This document shows, in pieces, positions 6,492-14,863 of a stretch of DNA of 22,167 nucleotides. The stretch comes from JBKPFU01 sp046728975 (GTDB taxonomy: Bacteria > Actinomycetota > Thermoleophilia > Gaiellales > Gaiellaceae). Each line of letters begins with the position of its first letter. Position 1 is the stretch's first letter. The notes under the pieces were generated by a model. The model did not search any database. It saw only the letters and a program-made list of their open reading frames with translations, and was not told where the DNA came from. The position numbers and the translations under genes are program-made. The DNA is taken from contig JBKPFU010000111.1 in the NCBI GenBank assembly GCA_046728975.1, forward strand, positions 1-22,167. The letters are read 5' to 3'.

Positions 6492-8411
6492 TCAGCGGAG
6501 CTGCGCGCGCCAATCCGAGCGCAAGCGGTACCCGCTCCCGCGAACGGTCTCGACGACCGGCGACGCCGCACCGAGCTTGCGTCGCAGCGATCGAACGACG
6601 GCGTCGACGACATTGCTGCCGCCGATGAACTCCGTTCCCCAGACCTCACGCAGGAGATCGCTACGAGAAACCGTCTTTCCCTCGCACTGGCGTAGGTGGC
6701 TGAAGAGCCCGAACTCGAGCGGCGTCAGCGGCACCCGTTTGCCCTGCACCGAAAGCTCTCGCGCCGCCTCGTCGGGCGTCGCATCGTCGCCGACGCCCAG
6801 CTCGGCGCCGACGAGGTCCGCGAGCCATCCATCCACCGACCCCGGCCCGAAGTCGAGCGCGACGCTCGCGTACTCGATCCCAGCCACGTCCACGCCCCGC
6901 TCCGCGATCGGGCGAAAGCCGAGCTTCTCGACCACCGGCCAGTACGTCGGCACGTCGTGGACGACCACGTACATCCGCCTCAGCGTCGGACGAAGGGCCA
7001 TGTAGGTTCGCTTGACGTCGAGCCAGCACGCCGCTTGGGACGCGCACGGCAGCTCCCCCTTCTCAGCGTCCAACCAGCGCCGTAGACCGAGCGCGATCTG
7101 GCCCTTCGGCAGCGGGTTATCCCGCAGGTGCCGTGACCAGGCGTCGACAACCGGGTCGGCGAATGCGCGCGCGCCGCGGATCTGCTCGATGCCGAGCAGA
7201 GAAAGAAACCCGGTGACGATGCCGTCCCGGTCTCGCACGACCGAGAACGTCGTCGGATGCTCCTCCCACCACGCGTCGAGCAACTCAGCCGCCTCAGGGG
7301 CGTCGTGCCGATGGGCGATCGCTGCAATCGCCTCAACATCGTCCCGCCGCGCGGGCTCAACAGCGAGCGGCTGCGCGCCGCTCGGGAAGAACGCCTCCCG
7401 GACTACCGGGTTCTCGATCAGGTACAGCATGTCCGCCGTGTAGCGCCATAGCTCGGCGGGAACGGCATCGCGTACCTCTTCGCGTAACTCGCGCCACGCG
7501 GCCCGCCGATACTCGCGGTGCCGGACAGGATTCGCGCCGCGGAGAAAGCCACCGATCGCCTCGCGAACAGCCTCGTGCACGACGAGGCCGTCCCTCCCAG
7601 CCTCGATGAACGGAAGGTCGAGCAGCCGCCGGAACGCGTCCGAGGGATCCGGCTCCTCGAGCATTGCGGCGAGAAGCGGTTCCGTCGTTCGCCTGACGAC
7701 CGACGCGGCCTCGAGCGCATCTCGCGTCAGCTGATCGTCGACTTCATGCAGGTACAGGCGAGCGAGCTCGTCGATCACGCGGCCCGCCGCGGCCTCCTCG
7801 AACTCGAGCTGAGGCTGCTCTGCGACGCCGGCCGCGGCAAGCGTCAGAGCCAGTGGATGCCCACGAGCGACGCGGTTGAGCCGGTGTGCCTCGCCCGACC
7901 GTATGCCGAGAGCTTCGAGCAGAAGCACAGCATCTTCTTCGGGCAAAGGTCCCAGCGGGAAGCTCTTGAACCCGCTCGGGGACGAGAACCAAGCGGCGAC
8001 CGGCGGCTCGCGCGCCGCCAGGAGCAGACGCGCATCGTCCGGCAATGAGGTGACCAGCACCTGCCGGAGCCAGGTGTCCATGAGCCGAAAGACCTCGTAG
8101 TGGTCCAGCACGAGCAGCGACGTGCGCCCGCCGTCGTGGTGCAGCGCCGCCACGTTGTCGGCGCCGAGCGCCGAGAGCAGGCCCCGCTCGGTCGGTTCGA
8201 TCGTCCTGCAATCGAGGGAGGTGACTGCCACATCCGTGGCTTCGAGACGATCGGCGAGAGCCCCGACGAGCGCCGATTTCCCGATGCCGGCGATGCCGTG
8301 GACGTAGATAACCGCCGGCTCGCCCGAGCGGACGAGGGCTTCGAGCACGTCGAGCTCTTGCTCGCGCCCGACGAACGAACCAGAGCGCGTTCGCGAGCTT
8401 GCGATCGCCAT
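6492..8411 (-). CDS. STAND-type ATPase regulator with GNAT-like and C-terminal winged-helix domains
   Basis: The 639-residue protein starts with an ATPase module resembling STAND/AAA-family signalling NTPases: Walker A GIAGIGKS (39-46), Walker B-like LLVLD (99-103), a sensor-like LLLAAREPP (129-137) and GHPLAL (184-189), which corresponds to the GxPLAL motif of AP-ATPases. A helical part (about 200-340) follows. Residues about 351-520 look like a degenerate GNAT fold (TFSVVRDRDGIVTGFLSLL; WPVVEKLGFRPIAERG). The last part (about 550-635) is an OmpR/PhoB-type winged helix, with LTPLEFGLFSHL, REVWG, VVDAVVRSLRRKLG and VRGSGYRL. It is probably an ATP-gated transcription regulator, but its signal and targets are unknown. 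Start: ATG at 8409-8411. The nearest downstream genes are the SnoaL-like and cupin genes. Confidence 0.85.
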   Translation of the reverse strand: MAIASSRTRSGSFVGREQELDVLEALVRSGEPAVIYVHGIAGIGKSALVGALADRLEATDVAVTSLDCRTIEPTERGLLSALGADNVAALHHDGGRTSLLVLDHYEVFRLMDTWLRQVLVTSLPDDARLLLAAREPPVAAWFSSPSGFKSFPLGPLPEEDAVLLLEALGIRSGEAHRLNRVARGHPLALTLAAAGVAEQPQLEFEEAAAGRVIDELARLYLHEVDDQLTRDALEAASVVRRTTEPLLAAMLEEPDPSDAFRRLLDLPFIEAGRDGLVVHEAVREAIGGFLRGANPVRHREYRRAAWRELREEVRDAVPAELWRYTADMLYLIENPVVREAFFPSGAQPLAVEPARRDDVEAIAAIAHRHDAPEAAELLDAWWEEHPTTFSVVRDRDGIVTGFLSLLGIEQIRGARAFADPVVDAWSRHLRDNPLPKGQIALGLRRWLDAEKGELPCASQAACWLDVKRTYMALRPTLRRMYVVVHDVPTYWPVVEKLGFRPIAERGVDVAGIEYASVALDFGPGSVDGWLADLVGAELGVGDDATPDEAARELSVQGKRVPLTPLEFGLFSHLRQCEGKTVSRSDLLREVWGTEFIGGSNVVDAVVRSLRRKLGAASPVVETVRGSGYRLRSDWRAQLR

Positions 8412-8434
8412 CGCTCAATTGTGACGCGGAACCG

Positions 8435-9271
8435 CTATTCGGGCCAGCCGCGGCGGCGCCAGAACCAGGTGACCGCCGCGAGTGCTCCGGCCGAGTACGC
8501 GAATCCGAGCACGAGATCCACGACGTAGTGGTTGCCCGTGTAGACGACGGCCGCGCACTCGGCGAGCGGGTAGATCGCCCCAAGCGCGATCGCCCACCAC
8601 CGCCAGCGGGTGCGCCAGGCCACCGTCGCCACGAACAGGAAGCAGAGGAACGCGTAGCCCGCATGGAGCGACGGGACGGCGGCGTACGGATTGGGATCGA
8701 CGAGACCACCCGCGGTGGCGCTCGGCGTGACCTCGTCGACCGGGAGCTTCTGCACGTCGAGCAGCCCTTTTTCGCCCGCGGCCCACGGCGGCGCGGCCGG
8801 AAAGAGCAGGAAAGTCAGCGCTCCGGCGTAGGAAAGCGCGACCATCGTCGTCCCGAACCGGTAGAACAAGGCTCGGCGCTTGACCCACAACACGAACGCA
8901 AGGAGCGGCGGGACGATGAAATGCAGCCGGGTTACGACGTACGCAACTTGGTCGTACCACTGCTTCGTCCCGTTCCAGAACCACTCCTGGAGCTCGACCG
9001 ACGGGACGGTGCCGCCGAAGAGGAACTTTTCCGCGTCGAGCTGCGGGGCATAGAAGGGGTCGGGACGGAGGTTATGCGCGATCCCACGACACTGCGCGTA
9101 GAGCAGGATCAGGGCCCCGAAGGGGACGAAGTCGAGCAGATAGCGACGCGTCCGTCGCATCACGATCGCGGGGGCGAGCAGCACGAGCAGGTAGCTGTGC
9201 GGCTTGATGTCCAGTCCCGAAACGGCGATGCCTACGCTCAGCGAGACGGCCAGCGCCCCGAGAGCCAGCAA
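8435..9271 (-). CDS. PAP2-family membrane phosphatase/phosphotransferase
   Basis: This encodes a multi-pass membrane protein of the PAP2 superfamily, of the kind related to inositol-phosphorylceramide synthase-like enzymes. Catalytic signature residues are visible in PSLHAGYAF and, near the C-terminus, YTGNHYVVDLVLG, matching the PSxH and GNHxxxD elements of the family active site. About six hydrophobic helices are present. Such enzymes remove or exchange a phosphate on a lipid or isoprenoid carrier at the membrane. The start is uncertain. I used the TTG at 9269-9271, just before the first helix (LLALGALAVSLSVGI); the frame is also open to an ATG near 9499, but that extension runs antisense into the glycosyltransferase gene. 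The stop is 23 bases before the ATPase regulator, so these two may share a transcript. Confidence 0.8.
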   Translation of the reverse strand: MLALGALAVSLSVGIAVSGLDIKPHSYLLVLLAPAIVMRRTRRYLLDFVPFGALILLYAQCRGIAHNLRPDPFYAPQLDAEKFLFGGTVPSVELQEWFWNGTKQWYDQVAYVVTRLHFIVPPLLAFVLWVKRRALFYRFGTTMVALSYAGALTFLLFPAAPPWAAGEKGLLDVQKLPVDEVTPSATAGGLVDPNPYAAVPSLHAGYAFLCFLFVATVAWRTRWRWWAIALGAIYPLAECAAVVYTGNHYVVDLVLGFAYSAGALAAVTWFWRRRGWPE

Positions 9272-10759
9272 GCCGGTCCGCAGGTCAAGACCTGGCCGCG
9301 GTGGGCCCCATTTGCGGGCGCCGCGGCCGCGGTCGCCCTCGCCTTCGCCGTACGCGTCCCCTTCTGGGGCGTACCGCTCACCACCGACGAAGGGGGGTAC
9401 GGCGAGGTCGCGCGCTTGTGGGCCCGCTCCCGGACGCTCTACGACGGCGCCTGGGTCGACCGCCCGCAGGGCCTCATACTGATCTTTCGGGCTGTCCATT
9501 TCCTGTTCGGCGGCTCCGCGGAGGCGATGCGAGCGGCCGCGGCGATCGCGGCCGTGCTCGCCGTCGCCGCGACGATGCTGCTCACATTCCGGCTTGCGCG
9601 CGGCAGGATAACGGCGTGTGCGGCCGGCCTGTTGATGGCAACGGCCGGCGCATCGCCCTTTATCGAAGGCTTCACGCTTTCGGGAGAGCTGCTCGCGTCA
9701 GTGCCTGCGCTGCTCTCGCTGCTCGCCTTCACGGGGTACCTGCGCGACCGGCGGCTGCGCTGGATTGTGCTCGCCGGCCTGTTGACCGGCTGTGCGGTCA
9801 TGGTCAGGCAGGCGGCCTTCGACGCCGGGCTCGCCGCAGTCGTCTTCCTTCTGCTGACGGAGCGGCGACGGGGGCTGCGGCCGGCGGGGATTCTGGTCGG
9901 GACAGCGTTCGTGCCGGCGATCGCCGGCGCGCTCAGCGCCGGCAACTTCCACCAATGGTGGTTCGCGGTCGTCGGCTACCGCCTCCAGAACGACTCGATC
10001 GTCAGCGGCGCGTCGTTCATGGGACGGGTGCACGTGTTCTCGTACTCGCTCCCGTATGCCGTCCTCGGACTGTCGCTCCTCGCCCTCCTCGCCGGGTTCG
10101 GCTGGGGGCGTGCGCCGCTGCTCGCGAAGCTGTGGATCGCGACGGCGCTCGTCGCCGTGGCCGCCGGCGGCAACTTCCACAACCACTACTACCTCCAGCT
10201 CGTCCCGCCACTCTCGATCGTCGGCGCGCTCGGGCTGCGCCGGATCGCGCTGACCCCGACCCCCGCGCGCCGGTTCGCCACTGCGGCGGTCGCGCTCGCC
10301 ACCGTCGCGCTCACGGTCCCGCTCTGGTTCATGAGCGGCCACGCGCAGGCACGTGCGTTGTGGCCGAAGGATCACCACCTCGTGCGAGACGAGGCGGTCG
10401 CCGACTACGTCCGCCGGCACACGCGGCCGAATCAGCGGATCCTGGTGATCTGGGCCTCAGCGAGCCTCTACTACCTCGCCGACCGCGAGCCCGCGCTGCG
10501 GTGGATGTGGCTCCGCAATCTTCAGACGATCAAAGGTGCTGCGAGCGTCGCGGAGCGCGTGCTGGCTAACCGCCCGCCCGCGCTGGTCATCCGCATGCAG
10601 CGCCCGAGCTCTCTCGACGGCACGGACGAGGCGCTGGAGATCCTGAGGAGGGATTACCGTCTCGTCGCCCGAGTCGAAGGCGTCCCGATCTACCGGCCGA
10701 AGACGACGGGCAAAACGAGCGTCCCGGTCGCGGCCGCACGCAGGATCAAGACCCCGTAG
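9197..10759 (+). CDS. GT-C (ArnT/GT39-like) membrane glycosyltransferase
   Basis: The protein has the plan of polyprenyl-phosphate-dependent GT-C enzymes: a first membrane helix, then an extracytoplasmic loop with an acidic catalytic pair (LTTDEGGYGEVAR), followed by about nine or ten further helices (for instance LAGLLTGCAVMVRQAAF and YYLQLVPPLSIVGALG) and a soluble C-terminal domain with VIWASASLYYLADREPALR. It would transfer a sugar from a polyprenyl carrier to an acceptor on the outer face of the membrane. The acceptor is unknown. The start is the weakest point: the GTG at 9197 is the nearest in-frame start before the first helix (near WPRWAPFAG at 9293), and it makes the gene overlap the divergent PAP2 gene. 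The true start could be a rare codon around 9285. The partner in the opposite direction suggests shared envelope-lipid work. Confidence 0.72.
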   Translation: MRLDVQSRNGDAYAQRDGQRPESQQAGPQVKTWPRWAPFAGAAAAVALAFAVRVPFWGVPLTTDEGGYGEVARLWARSRTLYDGAWVDRPQGLILIFRAVHFLFGGSAEAMRAAAAIAAVLAVAATMLLTFRLARGRITACAAGLLMATAGASPFIEGFTLSGELLASVPALLSLLAFTGYLRDRRLRWIVLAGLLTGCAVMVRQAAFDAGLAAVVFLLLTERRRGLRPAGILVGTAFVPAIAGALSAGNFHQWWFAVVGYRLQNDSIVSGASFMGRVHVFSYSLPYAVLGLSLLALLAGFGWGRAPLLAKLWIATALVAVAAGGNFHNHYYLQLVPPLSIVGALGLRRIALTPTPARRFATAAVALATVALTVPLWFMSGHAQARALWPKDHHLVRDEAVADYVRRHTRPNQRILVIWASASLYYLADREPALRWMWLRNLQTIKGAASVAERVLANRPPALVIRMQRPSSLDGTDEALEILRRDYRLVARVEGVPIYRPKTTGKTSVPVAAARRIKTP

Positions 10760-10810
10760 CGGGCGCGCGGAACCCGTATCCCGCCGGCGCCGACCCCGGT
10801 TATAGAAGAG

Positions 10811-12025
10811 GTGCGGCAATTGAGGGGGAGGCTGGGACGCAGGCTCGCGCTGGTCGGGCTTATTTCGGCTGCGTTCGTGGGTTTGTGGTCCGGGCAGGCG
10901 TTGAGCTCCGGCTCGGTGGCCGCGCTGACGTTGCCGACGATCACCGTTCCGACGCTTCCCCCGCCCCCGCCGCTTCCGCCTCCGCCGCCGCTCCCGCCGC
11001 CTCCTCCTTTGCCTCCGCCGCCGACAAAACCGCCTCCGCCGCCTCCGCCTGCGCCGCTGCCGCCACCGCCGTCGCTGCCGCTGCCGCCGCCACCGTCGCT
11101 CCCCGGTCTGCCGGGGTCGGGTGGAAGCGGGTCGGGCGGCTCGGGCGGCGCCACCGGATCGCCGACGGGGTCCAGTGGCACAGGGAGCTCGTCCGGCGGC
11201 ACAGTCGGCTCTTCGACGGGCGCGGCAGGCCCGTCCGGCAGCTCGGCGGGCGTATCGGGCTCGCCCGGCGCAAGTGTGCGTGGAGTCCTGCAGGGACCGC
11301 GCGTCTCACGCCTGCGCTCTAGCCGGGCCTGGATCTCGCTCCGCGGCCCGAAGTCGCAGCGGTCGATCACGCTCGTCTTCCGGCTCTCGGAACGCGGCGT
11401 CGTCAAGTTCACGATCAGGCAGACCTCGCCCGTCTGTCGGCGCATCGGCAGCTTTTTCGTCCGGGCAAACCCGGGCCGGAACACGGTGCACTTCCGCGGG
11501 CGCATGCGAGGGCGGATGCTGCCGCGGGGGACGTACCGGATCGAGGCCGATGCCGCCGGGAATCGACGCGTTCTGCGCACCGTGGTCGTGATCACGCGCG
11601 ATCGGCCCAGCCGCGTCGAGCTCGCCGCCGCCCGCAGGCACAGCGCCTGCGGCGCCCTTTCGTTCGCCGTCTTCCGGCCCGATTTCACGCCGTCATTCGA
11701 CACTGTCGCGGGCGGCTCCACCCGTGCGAGGGGCTCGGGCGTCGGTAACGGCAAGGGCAGCGGTGTCCTGGCGGCGCAACGCTCTGCGAGCGATAAGCCG
11801 TCCCGATCCGGGATCACCAGCGCCCTGTCACCTGACGATGCGGTCCCGATCGCCCTCGTTGTGGCGCTCGCTCTGGCGTTCTTCGTGCTCTTCGTGAGCG
11901 TGCTGCCGCGCGCAGCGATCACTCATCCGCGCGCGGCCGCGTTCCTCACCGAGAACCGTCCGCTGATCGCGGCGGGCGGCTTCGCGGCGATCATCGGCTT
12001 CGCGATCGCCTACCTGCTCGGCTAG
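10811..12025 (+). CDS. Proline-rich secreted or membrane-anchored surface protein
   Basis: The 404-residue product has a positively charged N-terminus and hydrophobic signal segment (about 11-30). A proline tract (residues 42-101, with repeated LPPPPP units) comes next, then a Gly/Ser/Thr-rich linker (102-155). A predicted beta-rich domain (about 165-265, including SITLVFRLSERGVVKFTI and LPRGTYRIEADAAGN) follows. The C-terminus has two hydrophobic helices (about 344-365 and 384-404). It therefore looks like a stalked envelope protein with its beta domain outside. I recognise no named family. The GTG at 10811 is used; TATAGA stands 10 bases upstream and could be a promoter for a nearly leaderless message, but this is speculative. 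The upstream glycosyltransferase ends 51 bases earlier. Long poly-proline runs normally need EF-P for translation. Confidence 0.75.
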   Translation: MRQLRGRLGRRLALVGLISAAFVGLWSGQALSSGSVAALTLPTITVPTLPPPPPLPPPPPLPPPPPLPPPPTKPPPPPPPAPLPPPPSLPLPPPPSLPGLPGSGGSGSGGSGGATGSPTGSSGTGSSSGGTVGSSTGAAGPSGSSAGVSGSPGASVRGVLQGPRVSRLRSSRAWISLRGPKSQRSITLVFRLSERGVVKFTIRQTSPVCRRIGSFFVRANPGRNTVHFRGRMRGRMLPRGTYRIEADAAGNRRVLRTVVVITRDRPSRVELAAARRHSACGALSFAVFRPDFTPSFDTVAGGSTRARGSGVGNGKGSGVLAAQRSASDKPSRSGITSALSPDDAVPIALVVALALAFFVLFVSVLPRAAITHPRAAAFLTENRPLIAAGGFAAIIGFAIAYLLG

Positions 12026-12036
12026 TCCTCCTCCGA

Positions 12037-12054
12037 ATCCCCCGTAAGGGGGGT
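12037..12054 (+). terminator. Short GC hairpin after the proline-rich gene
   Basis: Bases 12039-12043 (CCCCC) pair with 12048-12052 (GGGGG) around a GTAA loop; flanking T:G and A:T pairs extend the stem to seven. It begins 12 bases after the stop codon at 12025 and 34 bases before the next start. There is no T-tract after it, so a terminator role is tentative. Confidence 0.35.
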
Positions 12055-12087
12055 CAAGCGAGGCCGGTTCTCGAAAAAGATGAGCCC

Positions 12088-14793
12088 GTGCGGCGACTCA
12101 CCTCGGCTGCGGCAGCCGCGTCTGTCGGCTATCCCGGTGCCACGAATGGGCGCTCTGCCGACGATGCCGTCCTCGACTCGTACAAGCGCCTCGCCGATGT
12201 GTTCCACGACGTTCTTGCTGAGCAGAGCCTCGATTCGCTGCTCGACCGGATCGCGGACCAGCTGGCCGACCTGATCCCGCACGACACGCTCTCGATCTAC
12301 CAGGCGGACGAGGCCGAGACGGAGCTCGTTCCCGTTCTCGCCCGCGACAAGTGGGCGGACGAGATCATGCGCAGCCGCTCGGCGTGGGGCGAGGGCATCT
12401 CCGGCTGGGCGGCGCAGCACCGCGAGCCCGTGCTGACGAACCAGGCTCACCTCGACCCGCGCGTCAAGGTCGTCCCCGGCACGCCTCCCGACGAGGCGGA
12501 GGCGCTCATCTCGGTGCCGCTGATCGCACGCGACAAAGTCAAGGGCACGCTCAACATCTACCGCCTCGGCGAGGACGCCTCGTTCGACGAGACCGACTTC
12601 GAGCTGGCGATCCGCTTCGGCGACGCGGCGGCGCTGGCGCTCGACAACGCACAGATCCGCGCGCAGCTGGAGCATCAGGCCCAGACCGACTCGCTGACCG
12701 GCCTCTACAACCACCGCTACTTCCACGAGCGCCTGCGCGCCGAGCTCACCCGTGCCAGCCGCTCGCATGACGCGGTCGCGGTGCTGATGCTCGACATCGA
12801 CGATTTCAAGAAGGTCAACGACATCCACGGCCACGGCTGCGGCGACCAGGTCCTGCTCGATCTCGCGGAGATGATGAAGTCGGCGGTCAGGGACTCGGAC
12901 GTCGTCTGCCGCCTCGGCGGCGAGGAGTTCGGGGTGATCATGCCCTCCTGCGACGCCGCCGCTGCCGTCGGGCTCGGCCGGCGTTTCGCCGACCGCGTCA
13001 AGGAGGCCGACTTCGGCCCGGCCGGGGCGATCACGGTTTCCGTCGGGGTAGCCCAGGGGCCCGACCACGCGATGAACCCGCGCGAGCTGATCGCGTGCGC
13101 GGAGGCGGCGATGATGGCCGCGAAGGCGCGCGGCAAGAACCAGATCGTCCTCTTCGACGAGCACACCGACGAGCGGCCCGACTCCCCGTTCGCGAACGCG
13201 CGGGACGTGCGCTCGATCGCGCACCTGAAGATGCTCCAGAGCCTCGCCGGCAAGCTCAACCGGCTGATCGACGTGCGCGAGATCTGCGAAGTGATCGCTA
13301 ACGAGCTCCGCCTGCTGATCGACTACCACAACTGCCGCGTCTCGGTCGTCGAGGGCGACGAGATCGTCCCGATCGCGTTTCGCGGCGACCTGACCACGAG
13401 CGGCGAGAGCCAGGTCGACCTGCCGCGCTCGAAGATTGGGGAGGGCATTACCGGGCGCGCGGCGGCTACACGTGAGCCCGTTCTCGTCGGCAACGCGCTG
13501 GAGTGCGACTACGCGGTCCTGATCCCTGGGACGCACAGGATCGAGGAGTCGCTCGTCGCGGCGCCGCTCTGCTACGGCACTCGCGTCATCGGGGTGATCG
13601 TGATGTCGAAGCTCGGGGTCAACCAGTTCGACGAGGACGACGTCCGGCTGCTCGAAGTCCTCGCGGGCCATGCCGCGGTCGCCCTCGAGAACGCGCGGCT
13701 CTACGAGAGCCAGCGCCAGGAGGCCGAACATCTGAAGGCCCTGCTCGAGTTCAGCCGCGAGCTGTCGGCCGCCGAGGGGATGCCCGAGGTCCTTCGCCGG
13801 GTCGTCGAGCTCTCGGCGGGGATCCTCGGTGCTGGGCGTACGTCGGTGTGGCTCCAGGGAGAGGACTCCGAGCTGACACCCGCTGCAATCTGGGGCTACG
13901 AAGGGCTGGAGCGTGAGCGGGTCTCACGCCTGCGCTTTCCCGCGGACCGCCTCGGCGACCTGACCGAGCAGACGGAGCCGTTCGTGCTCGACGGCGAACG
14001 GCTGCGGGAAGTGACCGGCGCACGCGTGATCGGAGAGCGGACGAGGTTCGCAGTCGCCCCGGTCAAGCTCGACGGCGGCCGGCTCTGCTGCCTGGCGGCG
14101 GCGTTGCCGAAGGAAGAAGCCGTGCCGCTCGAGGAAAAGCTGCACCTGCTCGCGGGCCTCGCGCATCAGGCGAAGCTCGCGATGGCGAACGCCGGCAGCT
14201 TCGAGAGCCTCGAGAGCACATTCGTCTCGACTGTGGAAGCGCTCGCGAACGCGCTCGAGGCGAACGACGAGTACACGTCTTCGCACACGCGGTGCATCAC
14301 CGACATGGCGCTTCAGGTGGGCTCGGCGCTCGGGATCCAAGGAAAGGCGCTCAAACAGCTCGAGCTCAGCGCCCTTTTCCACGACATCGGCAAGATCGGG
14401 ATCCCCGCGAGCATCCTGCAGAAGCCCGGCCCGCTCGCCGCCGAGGAGCGCGCGATCGTCGAGATGCACCCGGAACTAGGCGAGAAGATCCTGGCCCCGA
14501 TCGAGCGGCTGGCGGAAGTACGGGCGATCGTCCGCTCCTGCCACGAGCACTACGACGGCGGCGGGTACCCCGACGGAAGAGCCGGCGACGAGATCCCCCT
14601 GGAGGCGCGCATCATCCTCGTCTGCGACGCCTTCCACGCGATGACGACCGACCGGCCCTACCGAAGGCGCTTGTCGGCCGAGGAGGCCCACCGTCGACTG
14701 CAGGCGGGCGCAGGCACACATTTCGACCCACACGTCGTCGCCGTCTTCCTCGGCTTGTGCGCCGAGCGCAGCCTCATGGCCGCGGCGTCCTAA
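12088..14793 (+). CDS. GAF-GGDEF-GAF-GAF-HD-GYP cyclic-di-GMP signalling protein
   Basis: This 901-residue cytosolic protein carries both catalytic types of cyclic-di-GMP turnover. A GAF sensor (about 45-190) precedes a diguanylate cyclase domain (about 197-357) with DSLTGLYNHR, GGEEF at 277-281 and an RxxD inhibitory site (R268, D271) at the canonical spacing of five residues. Two more GAF-like modules follow (about 380-540 and 550-700). The C-terminal HD-GYP phosphodiesterase domain (about 715-890) has HDIGKIG (HD at 765-766) and HEHYDGGGYP (818-827). Both active-site motifs look intact, so I infer it can make and degrade c-di-GMP, with the balance set by GAF ligands; no ligand is evident. 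No membrane helix is visible. The start is GTG 12088; ATG 12080 is in another frame. Confidence 0.93.
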   Translation: MRRLTSAAAAASVGYPGATNGRSADDAVLDSYKRLADVFHDVLAEQSLDSLLDRIADQLADLIPHDTLSIYQADEAETELVPVLARDKWADEIMRSRSAWGEGISGWAAQHREPVLTNQAHLDPRVKVVPGTPPDEAEALISVPLIARDKVKGTLNIYRLGEDASFDETDFELAIRFGDAAALALDNAQIRAQLEHQAQTDSLTGLYNHRYFHERLRAELTRASRSHDAVAVLMLDIDDFKKVNDIHGHGCGDQVLLDLAEMMKSAVRDSDVVCRLGGEEFGVIMPSCDAAAAVGLGRRFADRVKEADFGPAGAITVSVGVAQGPDHAMNPRELIACAEAAMMAAKARGKNQIVLFDEHTDERPDSPFANARDVRSIAHLKMLQSLAGKLNRLIDVREICEVIANELRLLIDYHNCRVSVVEGDEIVPIAFRGDLTTSGESQVDLPRSKIGEGITGRAAATREPVLVGNALECDYAVLIPGTHRIEESLVAAPLCYGTRVIGVIVMSKLGVNQFDEDDVRLLEVLAGHAAVALENARLYESQRQEAEHLKALLEFSRELSAAEGMPEVLRRVVELSAGILGAGRTSVWLQGEDSELTPAAIWGYEGLERERVSRLRFPADRLGDLTEQTEPFVLDGERLREVTGARVIGERTRFAVAPVKLDGGRLCCLAAALPKEEAVPLEEKLHLLAGLAHQAKLAMANAGSFESLESTFVSTVEALANALEANDEYTSSHTRCITDMALQVGSALGIQGKALKQLELSALFHDIGKIGIPASILQKPGPLAAEERAIVEMHPELGEKILAPIERLAEVRAIVRSCHEHYDGGGYPDGRAGDEIPLEARIILVCDAFHAMTTDRPYRRRLSAEEAHRRLQAGAGTHFDPHVVAVFLGLCAERSLMAAAS

Positions 14794-14808
14794 CCGGCGT
14801 TCTCTTCC

Positions 14809-14814
14809 TATCAT
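14809..14814 (+). promoter_or_regulatory. Possible -10 element ahead of DUF4383 gene
   Basis: TATCAT matches the actinobacterial TAnnnT pattern and lies 49 bases before the DUF4383 start, in the only clear non-coding gap (14794-14863). I see no matching -35 hexamer, so this is weak. Confidence 0.25.
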
Positions 14815-14863
14815 TAGTGGGTCGGCAGAAAACCGCCGCAAAACCGCGAAATAGGAGGGGTGA

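Noticed and set aside
8399..9196. Plus-strand frame open continuously into the glycosyltransferase gene from 8399
   Set aside because: It is antisense to the PAP2 gene and has no recognisable domain; the enzyme begins only near 9293.
10690..11922. Minus-strand 410-codon frame over the proline-rich gene
   Set aside because: It is a Gly/Pro-rich shadow of the plus-strand repeat with no signal or domain.
12022..13731. Long minus-strand open frame of 569 codons
   Set aside because: It is antisense to the well-supported GAF-GGDEF gene and its translation is a Val/Arg/Asp-rich composition without motifs.
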